64,000 bases of DNA from Curtobacterium sp. VKM Ac-1393. Lineage in GTDB: Bacteria; Actinomycetota; Actinomycetes; Actinomycetales; Microbacteriaceae. The stretch's first letter is position 1; the number at the start of each line of letters is the position of its first letter. Made by a program: the position numbers and the translations under genes. The notes under the pieces were generated by a model. It searched no databases. It saw only the letters and a list, made by a program, of their open reading frames with translations, and had not been told where the DNA came from. Shown one piece after another: positions 8,707-15,946 of this stretch. Location: positions 248,001 through 312,000 of the forward strand of contig NZ_JADKRW010000005.1 of the NCBI RefSeq assembly GCF_015350995.1. Reading direction: 5' to 3'.

Positions 8707-9378
8707 ATGGCGACTCCAGAGGAACCCATCCGACTCGCACTCGTCGACGACCACAGGATGCTCCTCGGTGCGCTCACGGAGTGGATCCGGAGCGCCGCCG
8801 ACGACATCACGTTGGTGGCCGCCGTCACGACCTGGCCCGAGCTCCTGACGAGCCCGGCGTTCCCGGTGGACGTGGTGCTGCTCGACCTGGACCTCAAGGA
8901 CTCCATCCCGGTGTCGCTGAAGATCTCGACGCTCAAGACCGCCGGTGTGAAGACCGTCGTGATGAGCACCTACTCGGAGCCGAACGTCGTGCGCGAGGCC
9001 CTCGCCGCCGGTGCGCTCGGCTACCTGGTCAAGAGCGAGGACGCCGACATGATCGTCGAGGCGATCCGCTCAGCACAGCGCGGCGAGCAGTACGTCTCCG
9101 CCGAGCTCGACCTGGCCATCAACAGCGGCGACGTCGGTGGTGTCCCGAAGCTCAGCGCCCAGGAGCGTCGTGTCATGGCGCTCTACGGCGGCGGCGAGCC
9201 GGTGAAGAGCGTCGCGTACCAGCTCGGCATCTCGGAGGAGACCGCCAAGAGCTACCTCAAGCGCATCCGCGAGAAGTACCGCGTCGCGGGCTTCGACGTG
9301 GGCACGAAGGTGGCGCTCCGGAAGCGTGCGATCACCGACGGCATCATCGTGCAGGACGGCGGCCCGCAGGGCCTGTAG
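8707..9378 (+). CDS. Response regulator, NarL/LuxR type
   Basis: 223 residues. The receiver domain has the acidic pair Asp14-Asp15, the phosphorylation site Asp60 in VVLLDLDL, the Ser/Thr switch in MSTYSEP and the conserved Lys in GYLVKSED. The C-terminal LuxR helix-turn-helix spans about 148-205 (LSAQERRVMALY...EETAKSYLKRIREKY). A typical AAAGGA ribosome binding site precedes the ATG at 8707. It is expected to bind DNA when phosphorylated by the kinase at 6140. Targets are unknown; the gene ends in a region with two long hairpins before the convergent MFS gene. Confidence 0.88.
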   Translation: MATPEEPIRLALVDDHRMLLGALTEWIRSAADDITLVAAVTTWPELLTSPAFPVDVVLLDLDLKDSIPVSLKISTLKTAGVKTVVMSTYSEPNVVREALAAGALGYLVKSEDADMIVEAIRSAQRGEQYVSAELDLAINSGDVGGVPKLSAQERRVMALYGGGEPVKSVAYQLGISEETAKSYLKRIREKYRVAGFDVGTKVALRKRAITDGIIVQDGGPQGL

Positions 9379-9403
9379 TGCGGCACGGCGCACGCGCCCG
9401 CTT

Positions 9404-9466
9404 CGCTGAGTGAGCAGAAGACGTCGGGTTCCATCACGTGACTCGACGTCTTCTGCTCACTCGGCG
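9404..9466. terminator. Long hairpin after the response regulator
   Basis: Left arm 9404-9426 pairs with 9444-9466: a perfect 19-bp core (GAGTGAGCAGAAGACGTCG and its complement) extended by four more pairs including one G-U, with a 17-base loop. It sits between convergent genes and could terminate both, although there is no U-tract. Its sequence is unlike either of the two palindrome families elsewhere in the window. Confidence 0.6.
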
Positions 9467-9490
9467 CGGTCTGCCGCACCCCACATCGGC

Positions 9491-9526
9491 CGGGAGGCCC
9501 GGGGCGGCGTCGCCACGGGCCTCCCG
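9491..9526. terminator. CGGGAGGC-family hairpin terminator (degenerate copy)
   Basis: Arms CGGGAGGCCCG (9491-9501) and CGGGCCTCCCG (9516-9526) pair perfectly. The centre has drifted from the family pattern. It lies between the convergent response regulator and MFS genes, the same kind of position as the other copies. Confidence 0.6.
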
Positions 9527-9557
9527 TCCGGTGGGTGGGCGCGCCCACCGCGCGCGG

Positions 9558-10823
9558 TCAGTGGATGGGGACGGGCGCGGTGATCGGGCCGGTACTGGGC
9601 GACGGGGAGCGCAGCGCGGCACGGCGCGTGGTGCGCCGCTCGACCGAGTAGCTGACCATCGTGACGACGACGCCGAGCAGTGCCAGGCCGATGCCGAGCC
9701 AGCCGGGGGCGAGGAACCCGAAGCCCGCCGCGATGACGGCACCGCCGAGCGCGGCACCGATCGAGTTGCCGATGTTGAACGCCGAGTGGTTGAGCGCCGC
9801 GGCGATCGTGCGGGCGTCACCGGCGACGTCCATCAGGCGGGACTGCACCGCCGGCGGGATCGCCGACGACGTCGCACCGAGCAGGAACGCACCGAGGAGC
9901 ATGCCCCAGAGCCACTGCGCGGTCAGCACCGTGATGAGCAGGGCGCCGATGAGCGAGAACATGCCGAAGTAGATCGTGCGCTTCACGCTGTGGTCGGCGA
10001 GGTGTCCGCCCAGGATGCCGCCGACGACCATGCCGATGCCGACGACCACCAGGACGATCGGCACGAACGACTCCGGCATCCCGGTGACGTTCTGCACGAG
10101 CGGTGAGATGTACGAGTACACGGCGAAGAACCCACCGAAGCCGACGGCGCCGAGGCCCATCACGATCCAGACCTGCGGCACGCGGAAGGCGCGGAGTTCC
10201 CTGCCGATCGTCGCGTGTTCGTCACGGGCGCTCTTCGGCACGAAGGCCGCGACGGCGAGGAACGTCAGTGCGAACAGGGCGGCCACGACGCCGTAGGCGA
10301 TCCGCCACCCGGCGAGCTGGCCGACCCAGGTGATGGCGGGGACACCGACGACGTTCGCGACGGACAGGCCGAGCAACACCATCGCGATGCCCTTGCCGCG
10401 CTTGCCCGGGCCCATCATGTCGCCGGCGACGATCGAGGCGATGCCGAAGTAGGCCCCGTGCGGCAGACCGGCCACGAAGCGGGCGACGAGCACCAGGCCG
10501 AAGGACGGCAGGAGCGCGCTCGCGATCGTCGCGAGGACGAACCCGACGAGCAGCACGAGGATGAGGCCCTTGCGCGGGAACCTCGCGGACATCGCCGCGA
10601 TGGTGGGGGCGCCGACGACGACCCCGAGTGCGTAGGCGCTGACGAGCCAGCCCGCGTGCGCGATGCCGGCGTCCGGGTCGAGGCCGTACTGCTGCGGCAG
10701 CAGTGCCTGCGCGATGTTCGGCAGCAGGCCCATCGCGACGAACTCGGTCGACCCGATGGCGAAGCCGCCGAGGGCGAGCGAGATGAGCGCGGCGGCGCGA
10801 CGCGCAGGCGTGAGCTGTGACAT
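9558..10823 (-). CDS. MFS exporter, DHA1 family (AraJ/YdhP-like)
   Basis: 421 residues with twelve predicted membrane helices. Early motifs fit the arabinose-efflux-like DHA1 group: GGFAIGSTEFVAMGLLPNIA in helix 1, WLVSAYALGVVVGAP in helix 2, RFPRKGLIL as the A-motif loop, and GLPHGAYFGIA in helix 4. These are drug or sugar efflux transporters of the cytoplasmic membrane driven by the proton gradient; the substrate is unknown. The start ATG follows a 280-bp non-coding stretch (10824-11103) in which I see no gene or clear regulatory element. Confidence 0.85.
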   Translation of the reverse strand: MSQLTPARRAAALISLALGGFAIGSTEFVAMGLLPNIAQALLPQQYGLDPDAGIAHAGWLVSAYALGVVVGAPTIAAMSARFPRKGLILVLLVGFVLATIASALLPSFGLVLVARFVAGLPHGAYFGIASIVAGDMMGPGKRGKGIAMVLLGLSVANVVGVPAITWVGQLAGWRIAYGVVAALFALTFLAVAAFVPKSARDEHATIGRELRAFRVPQVWIVMGLGAVGFGGFFAVYSYISPLVQNVTGMPESFVPIVLVVVGIGMVVGGILGGHLADHSVKRTIYFGMFSLIGALLITVLTAQWLWGMLLGAFLLGATSSAIPPAVQSRLMDVAGDARTIAAALNHSAFNIGNSIGAALGGAVIAAGFGFLAPGWLGIGLALLGVVVTMVSYSVERRTTRRAALRSPSPSTGPITAPVPIH

Positions 10824-11103
10824 GGGGCCTGTTCTCGGACGGCGTCCTGCGGAGCGTCGTCGGATCGGGGTGTCGAATGGACGGTGCCGCCTGGGCGACG
10901 GTGGTGACCGAGGCGTCCCGCGGTCGACGCAGCACGCGTGCCGAGCGGCAGCGCGGCCACGCCCGATCGGGGTGCCGGTCCGGGTTCAGCAGCGAACGGA
11001 CGGTCCGGGTGGCGACGACCATCCGGTCAGAGCAGTGTAGACCGCTCCAACGGCCGAACGGAAGTCGCCTCACGCGGATTGCCGGGAGCGGGACCGGTCG
11101 CGG

Positions 11104-11289
11104 TCAGGCCGCCCGACGCTCCGTCCGCGCGCCACGCGTGGATGCGAGAGCGAGTTCGGGCAGCTCGTCGCGGTGCGTCCAACCGATACCGCACTCGGCG
11201 CACGTAGCCCAGGCGTTCTCGCCTTGTTCGTCCGTGTCGATGACGACCGTTCGCAGGTCGCAGTCGGGGCACCAGTCGTCGTGGGTCAT
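11104..11289 (-). CDS. Small zinc-ribbon-like protein, 61 aa
   Basis: A 61-residue protein with two CxxC knuckles, CPDC at 7-10 and CAEC at 30-33, and His39 close behind, typical of a minimal zinc ribbon. The intervening strands (LRTVVIDTDEQGENAWAT) fit a rubredoxin-like knuckle. A good GAGGAG ribosome binding site sits before the ATG at 11289. Function is unknown; such proteins are common as orphan genes in Microbacteriaceae. It is divergent from the small membrane ORF at 11381. Confidence 0.6.
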   Translation of the reverse strand: MTHDDWCPDCDLRTVVIDTDEQGENAWATCAECGIGWTHRDELPELALASTRGARTERRAA

Positions 11290-11380
11290 CACGCGCTCCT
11301 CGTCGTCTCGGGGCCACCCGAAGTGGCTCGATACGGGCCATGAGACACCCGACCACCGACATCGACGGGAGGGCATCGGC

Positions 11381-11608
11381 GTGTCGCGCGGGCCCCCGTT
11401 GTTCAATGACCACGTGACCCTCACCACGACCGTGCTCGCCTCCTGCGCCGCCGGTGCGCCCGCGAACTGCGAGGACGCCACCGACCCGATGGGCATGGTC
11501 ATCGTGCTCATCGCCGTGCTCGCCGGCATCGCGCTGCTCACCGTGCTCGTGGTGCTCGGGCCCGATCCCCGCCGGCGCACCCGCGCACGGCGGCGCGACA
11601 AGCGCTGA
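11381..11608 (+). CDS. Small single-pass membrane protein
   Basis: Up to 75 residues with one clear membrane helix (MGMVIVLIAVLAGIALLTVLVVL) followed by a strongly basic tail (RRRTRARRRDKR), so the C-terminus is likely cytoplasmic. The GTG at 11381 is chosen because GGGAGGG lies seven bases upstream. An alternative GTG at 11414 would give 64 residues starting MTLTTTVLASCAAG. Function is unknown. The stop codon lies in a short tandem repeat (11601-11650). Confidence 0.5.
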   Translation: MSRGPPLFNDHVTLTTTVLASCAAGAPANCEDATDPMGMVIVLIAVLAGIALLTVLVVLGPDPRRRTRARRRDKR

Positions 11609-11650
11609 GCGCTGAGCGCTGAGCGCAGCGTCCGCAGCGTCCGCAGCGTG
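11601..11650. repeat. Short tandem repeats at the end of the small membrane gene
   Basis: The heptamer AGCGCTG is repeated three times from 11601 with a fourth diverged copy, followed by CGTCCGCAG-type nonamers. The TGA stop of the preceding gene is part of the first heptamer. Confidence 0.6.
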
Positions 11651-11673
11651 CCAGGCCGGTCAGCGCGCTGGCG

Positions 11674-11982
11674 TCAGTCGCCGAGCGCCGCTTCGAGCCG
11701 CTCGAGCTTGCCGTCGATCTCGCCGGTGTGGCCGGGGCGGATGTCGGCCTTGAGCACGAGCGACACCCGCGTGCCGTACGCCCCGACGGCCTCGGTGGCG
11801 CGCTTGACGACGTCCATGACCTCGTCCCACTCCCCCTCGAGCTCGGTGAACATCGACGACGTCCGGTTCGGCAGCCCGCTCTCGCGCACCACCCGCACGG
11901 CCGCGGCGACGGCGTCGTGCACGGAGCCGTCCGCCTGCTCGGAGGGACCACCGGACGGAGCAACGGAGAAGGCGACGATCAT
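11674..11982 (-). CDS. Thiamine-binding protein, MTH1187/YkoF family
   Basis: 102 residues, the standard size of the MTH1187-type thiamine-binding fold (formerly DUF77). The pattern is a ferredoxin-like beta-alpha-beta start (MIVAFSVAPSGG), then GLPNRTSSMFTELEGEWDEVMDVVKRA, and VSLVLKADIRPGHTGEIDGKLERLE near the C-terminus. These proteins bind thiamine or a related ligand as oligomers in the cytosol; their physiological role is unsettled. The ATG overlaps the upstream glycosyltransferase stop by ATGA (11979-11982), though a functional link between the two is not obvious. Confidence 0.8.
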   Translation of the reverse strand: MIVAFSVAPSGGPSEQADGSVHDAVAAAVRVVRESGLPNRTSSMFTELEGEWDEVMDVVKRATEAVGAYGTRVSLVLKADIRPGHTGEIDGKLERLEAALGD

Positions 11983-13250
11983 GCGTCCATCCTGCCCGCG
12001 CTCCGCCCCATCCGCACCAGCTCGACCACGGTCCACGCCAGGATCGCCACCTCGAGCACGTTCCGCACCGTCAGCACGACGAGCATCCACGGCTGCAGCG
12101 TGAGCACCTGGTCGTAGTACCCCGGGTAGATCAGCTGGGTCAGCACGGCGGTGGGGAGCGCAGCGAGCGCGATCGGCACGAACCGACGTGCACTCGGTGT
12201 CCCCGCGGCCAGCCCCCACACGATCGGCACGGCGAGCCAGCCGATGTACTGCGGCGACCCGACCTTGTTCGTGGCGATGAGCGCCGCGACGAACAGCAGC
12301 GCGAGCACCGGCGCGAGCTCGGCACGACGGGCACCGCGGCGTGCGGCCCACAGGGCGAGGACGACCCCGGCGACGACCACGACGGCCATCAGCGGCGTCG
12401 AGACCGCGGCCGCGGCGTCCGTGCCGGCACCGGAGACCTCGAACGTCAGGATCTGCTGGTTGTAGAACACGGCCGCACCAGGGGCCCCGAACGCCGCTGC
12501 CCACATGAACGGCGTCGCGAGCGGCGACTCGATCTGCAGCGCCCGTCCGGTCTGCTCCCCGATGAACGACAGCAGGTACGGCGCTCCGCCCCAGAGCACG
12601 TCGACGAGCACGATGAGCGCGGTGAGCACGAGCGCGCCCGACAGCACGCCGCGGCGGTGGCCCTTCCGCAGGAGCAGCAGCACGGCGACGAGCGCGGCCG
12701 GCCAGACCTTCGTCCACGCCCCGGCGGTGAACAGCGCCGAGGCGACGGCCGGACTTGACGCCACGAAGGCCACCCCGACCAGCGCGAACACCGTCGCGAC
12801 GGTGTCGATGCGGCCGAGCGCGATCGGCCCGAGCGCGAGCAGGAAGGCGAGCCACCACCACACGACCCGCACGCCACGCGCCGACGAGCCGCCGGCACGC
12901 CCCGCCGCGCCGAGCACGCCGCTCGCCCGGAACCGACACAGGAACGCGCACGCCACGGCGTCGAGCAGCACCATCAGCAGCAGCCACCCGGAGCCGATCG
13001 ACGCGATCCCACCGAGTGCGGCGGCGGCCATCGGCACGATCGCCAAGATCGGGTAGACCCACTCGCCGTCGATCCCGACCCAGAAGTCCGCGCTCCGCCC
13101 GGTCTCGATCCACCGGCTGTAGGTGATCGTCACGTCGCCGAGGGGCAGGTTCGCCGAGACGGCCGTCAGCCACCACAGCGCCGCGTGCACGGCGGCGAAC
13201 GCCAGGACGAACCCGACGCGTTCGATCCACGGGTTCCCGGTCCTGCGCAC
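11979..13250 (-). CDS. GT87-type polytopic membrane glycosyltransferase (mannosyltransferase-like)
   Basis: 423 residues from the GTG at 13248-13250, with 10-12 membrane segments. It has the layout of GT-C/DUF2029 enzymes: an acidic extracytoplasmic loop after helix 1 (NLPLGDVTITYSRWIETG), GAWTKVWPAALVAVLLLLRKG, and a C-terminal KVGSPQYIGWLAVPIVWGL segment. Actinobacterial GT87 proteins use polyprenyl-phosphate mannose for phosphatidyl-inositol mannosides or wall glycans; the acceptor here is unknown. The frame stays open to 13334, but the extra residues are Arg/Gly-rich and encoded by short direct repeats, so the shorter start is preferred. Confidence 0.7.
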   Translation of the reverse strand: MRRTGNPWIERVGFVLAFAAVHAALWWLTAVSANLPLGDVTITYSRWIETGRSADFWVGIDGEWVYPILAIVPMAAAALGGIASIGSGWLLLMVLLDAVACAFLCRFRASGVLGAAGRAGGSSARGVRVVWWWLAFLLALGPIALGRIDTVATVFALVGVAFVASSPAVASALFTAGAWTKVWPAALVAVLLLLRKGHRRGVLSGALVLTALIVLVDVLWGGAPYLLSFIGEQTGRALQIESPLATPFMWAAAFGAPGAAVFYNQQILTFEVSGAGTDAAAAVSTPLMAVVVVAGVVLALWAARRGARRAELAPVLALLFVAALIATNKVGSPQYIGWLAVPIVWGLAAGTPSARRFVPIALAALPTAVLTQLIYPGYYDQVLTLQPWMLVVLTVRNVLEVAILAWTVVELVRMGRSAGRMDA

Positions 13251-13354
13251 CGGACGAGCGTACCGGCAGCGAGCGCCCCCGAACCGGCAGCGAGCCCACC
13301 CGAACCGACCCGAGTCCCAGGCTCCCCCAACCATGACGTGTCACCGTCTTGACC

Positions 13355-14065
13355 GTGACCACCGAAACCCCGCGCGGGCGCCGCAAGGCCGTCATCTGGA
13401 TCTCCGTCATCGCCGCCGTCGTCGTGCTCGGCGTCGTCGGGGCGATCGTCGCGACGAACGTCTACACGAGCAACGAGAACGCGAAGGCCTCAGCGGCACC
13501 GTCCGTGGCCGCCAGCCGACAGGCGTCCACCCTCGACGACTCCGACCTGTCCGGCGACTGGACGGTCGGCGGCGACTCCGAGGCGGGCTACCGCCTGCAA
13601 GAGGTCCTCAACGGCTCCGACGTCACCGTCACCGGCCGCACCGACAGCGTCTCCGGCAGCGCCACCGTCGACGGCTCGAGCATCACGAAGGCGACGATCA
13701 CGGTGCAGGTCGCCGACATCGCCACCGACTCCGACCAGCGCGACTCCTACTTCCGCGACTCGGCGATGGACACCTCCGCCTTCCCCGAGGCCACGTTCGA
13801 ACTCACCGAGCCGATCGCCGACGCGGTCCCGAGCGGCTCGGACACGACGAAGGTCACCGCTGCCGGCAAGCTGACGCTGCACGGGGTCACGAAGGACGTC
13901 ACCGCCGACCTGCAGGTCGGCCTGAACGGCGACGGCGTCGACATCTCCGGCTCGATCCCGGTCACGTTCTCGGACTACGGCGTGCAGGCGCCGAGCCTCG
14001 GCTTCGTGAAGGTCGACGACTCCGGCACGGTCGAGTTCCTGGTGCACGCGACCCCCGCGAGCTGA
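13355..14065 (+). CDS. YceI family lipid/isoprenoid-binding protein, membrane-anchored
   Basis: 236 residues. A basic N-terminus (PRGRRK) precedes one membrane helix (~11-32) and a Ser/Ala-rich linker. A YceI-type lipocalin-like beta-barrel follows from ~residue 65: DLSGDWTVGGDSEAGYRL, then SYFRDSAMDTSAFPEATFEL and KLTLHGVTKDVTADL, the recognised family segments. YceI barrels bind amphiphiles such as polyisoprenoids; this one is anchored with the domain outside the membrane. GTG at 13355 is used; a TTG two codons earlier is possible. It is divergent from the glycosyltransferase and ends at the hairpin and repeat array below. Confidence 0.85.
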   Translation: MTTETPRGRRKAVIWISVIAAVVVLGVVGAIVATNVYTSNENAKASAAPSVAASRQASTLDDSDLSGDWTVGGDSEAGYRLQEVLNGSDVTVTGRTDSVSGSATVDGSSITKATITVQVADIATDSDQRDSYFRDSAMDTSAFPEATFELTEPIADAVPSGSDTTKVTAAGKLTLHGVTKDVTADLQVGLNGDGVDISGSIPVTFSDYGVQAPSLGFVKVDDSGTVEFLVHATPAS

Positions 14066-14108
14066 CGTCCGCGACGCGCGTCACGCCCGTGACGTGCGCA
14101 CCGGCGGA

Positions 14109-14144
14109 CGGGAGGCCCGTGGCTGCCCCGCCACGGGCCTCCCG
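14109..14144. terminator. CGGGAGGC-family hairpin terminator
   Basis: Arms CGGGAGGCCCGTGGC (14109-14123) and its exact complement (14130-14144), six-base loop. It lies 43 bp after the yceI-like stop. Confidence 0.7.
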
Positions 14145-14164
14145 CCCGTCCCCCGCCTGCGTCT

Positions 14165-14410
14165 GCAACAGGCGACACGACCGATGTCGCACGACGTCGA
14201 CCTCGTCGTCGCCCCGCGCGCAACAATGCGCTTGGGCAAGGAACGGCGAACTCGATGTCGTACGACATCGACGCTGTCGTCACTCCGCGGGTGCAACAAC
14301 CAGCGCACGCACGGGACGACTTCCTCGTCGTCGTACGACAACGAGGAAGTCGTCACCGCGCGGCAGCAACAGGCGACATCACTGATGTCGTACGACCTCG
14401 AGGATGGCGC
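14165..14410. repeat. Array of four palindromic units with ~73-bp period
   Basis: Palindrome centres are at 14190.5, 14261.5, 14334.5 and 14391.5, and each core is GTCGYACGAC. Unit 2 has a perfect 20-bp core (14252-14271). Unit 3 is a 40-bp dyad with one mismatch (14315-14354). Units 1 and 4 are imperfect. Each unit is preceded by GCAACA (14165, 14220, 14293, 14366), whose end lies either about 20 or about 36 bases before the centre. Consecutive boxes are 55, 73 and 73 bp apart. Sequence drifts between units while symmetry and spacing persist. Confidence 0.8.
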
Positions 14411-14418
14411 ACCGACCG

Positions 14419-15279
14419 CTACCCGCGCGCGTCGCCGTCCACGACGAGGTCCCGCACGACCCCGGGCAGCTCGGCGATCAGCCCGGTCATCGGGAACGGC
14501 CCGCCGCCGGACGCCCGCCGAGCCGCCACCCCGTGCACCACCGCGGCCGACGCGGCCAGGTGCGCCAGGTCCGACGGCGTGAGCGACGAGCCAGCAGACG
14601 AAACGGCACCCTGCCGCGCCGCCACGAGCGCGCCGAGCACCCCGCCCAGCACGTCCCCGGCACCGGCCGCCGCGAGCCACGGTGTCGCCGACGATGCCAC
14701 CAGGCGGACCGACCCGTCCGGCGTGACCACGTGGGTGCGCTCACCCTTGAGCAGCACGACGCTGCCGGTCTGCTCGGCGGCGCGGAGGGCTGCAGCGGCC
14801 GGGTCCTGCTCGATCGACTCGCGGGAGACCCCGAGCAACGACGCGAGCTCGCCGGCGTGCGGTGTCAGCACGGCGAGCGGCCCGAGGTCGACGAGCGGGA
14901 TCGCACCGGCGTCGACCACGACGGGGACGCCGTCGTCCGAGGCGTGCCGGAAGCCGGACGCCGTCATCTCGTCCAGGTCGGCGAGCGAGGGGGCCGAGAT
15001 GCCCGAACCGACGAGCCACGCCTGCACGCGACCGCCCCCGGCGACGCACTCGGGGCGACGGGCAAGGACATGGTCCGACGCCCGCGACGGTCCGACGTAG
15101 CGGACCATGCCGACGCCGGTGTGGACGGCGGCGTCGACTCCCAGCACCGCGGCACCCGGGTACTGGTCGGAGCCGGTCGCGACCCCGAGGACCCCGCGGC
15201 GGTACTTGCTGGACTCCCCCGTCGGCGCGGTGACCCACGCGGCGGCATCGGACGGCTGGACGGGCAGGAAGTCGTTCAC
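14419..15279 (-). CDS. nnrD: ADP-dependent NAD(P)H-hydrate dehydratase
   Basis: 286 residues, matching a stand-alone NnrD domain without the fused NnrE epimerase. Ribokinase-like motifs are present: the early glycine-rich GVLGVATGSDQYPGAAVLG, VVVDAGAI, LTPHAGELASLLG, and the anion hole/catalytic GAGDVLGGVLGAL near 215. It repairs hydrated NADH/NADPH (S-form) in the cytosol using ADP. The GTG at 15277-15279 gives MNDFLPVQPSDAAAWV, a normal start for the family. Only 24 bp separate it from the divergent HAD gene, so their promoters must overlap or lie inside the genes. Confidence 0.88.
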   Translation of the reverse strand: MNDFLPVQPSDAAAWVTAPTGESSKYRRGVLGVATGSDQYPGAAVLGVDAAVHTGVGMVRYVGPSRASDHVLARRPECVAGGGRVQAWLVGSGISAPSLADLDEMTASGFRHASDDGVPVVVDAGAIPLVDLGPLAVLTPHAGELASLLGVSRESIEQDPAAAALRAAEQTGSVVLLKGERTHVVTPDGSVRLVASSATPWLAAAGAGDVLGGVLGALVAARQGAVSSAGSSLTPSDLAHLAASAAVVHGVAARRASGGGPFPMTGLIAELPGVVRDLVVDGDARG

Positions 15280-15303
15280 CGGGCCCACGTTACGGTGGAG
15301 CGC

Positions 15304-15936
15304 ATGAGCCTGTTCCTGCCTGGTCGCGTGGTGGTCTTCGACTACGGCGAGGTGATCAGCCGGACGCCGCATGCCTCTCGCGCTGCACTCGTCGAGTTGA
15401 CCGGGGTGCCTGCCGACGAGCTGTTCCCCGTCTACCAGGAGCTCCGGCACGACCTGGACCGCGGGGACCTGTCCGTCGTGGCGTACTGGCGGGCGATCGG
15501 TGAGCGGGTCGGGCGCACCTGGAGCATCACGGAGATCCACCGGTTCTGGGCGATCGACTTCACCGGCTGGTTCGAGGTGGAGCCGGAGACCCTGGCGATC
15601 GTCGAGGAGCTGCACGACGCGGGGACCCGGGTGGCGCTGCTGTCCAACGCGGGCTTCGACTTCGGCGACCCGTACCGCCGCTCGCCGATGGGGTCGTTGT
15701 TCGAGACGGTCGTGGTGAGTGCCGAGGAGCACGTCCTGAAGCCCGCAGCATCCATCTACCGCGACACGTGCGCGCGTCTGGGAATCGAGCCGGAGCAGAT
15801 GGTGTTCGTGGACAACAGGGCCGAGAACGCCACCGGTGCGGAAGCGATCGGGGCGGTCGGCCACCACTACACGTCGTCGGCGTCACTGCGGTCGTTCCTG
15901 ACGGAACTGGCCGAGCAGCCGGCGCCCGTCATCTGA
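15304..15936 (+). CDS. HAD-superfamily hydrolase (YihX-like)
   Basis: 210 residues. Motif I is VVFDYGEV, with the nucleophile Asp but Gly at the position of the usual second Asp, as in the YihX/glucose-1-phosphatase-like branch. ALLSNAGFD is motif II, VLKPAASIYRDTCARLG holds the motif III lysine, and MVFVDNRAENATGAEAIG is motif IV. A helical cap occupies ~20-90. It is a probable phosphatase of a sugar phosphate or similar metabolite. GGTGGAG precedes the ATG at 15304. The stop is 10 bp before the old yellow enzyme gene, so the two form a likely operon. Confidence 0.82.
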   Translation: MSLFLPGRVVVFDYGEVISRTPHASRAALVELTGVPADELFPVYQELRHDLDRGDLSVVAYWRAIGERVGRTWSITEIHRFWAIDFTGWFEVEPETLAIVEELHDAGTRVALLSNAGFDFGDPYRRSPMGSLFETVVVSAEEHVLKPAASIYRDTCARLGIEPEQMVFVDNRAENATGAEAIGAVGHHYTSSASLRSFLTELAEQPAPVI

Positions 15937-15946
15937 GGAGTCCCGC

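Larger units (their letters stand above)
14066..14418. other. Intergenic region filled by a hairpin and a palindrome array
   Basis: 353 bp between the convergent yceI-like and nnrD genes with no coding signal. It contains one CGGGAGGC-family hairpin (14109-14144) followed by four GTCGTACGAC-family units (14165-14410). The last palindrome ends only eight bases from the nnrD stop. Confidence 0.7.

Noticed and set aside
14165..14410. CRISPR array
   Set aside because: Units are diverged, spacers are not unique inserts of constant size, and there are no cas genes in the window.
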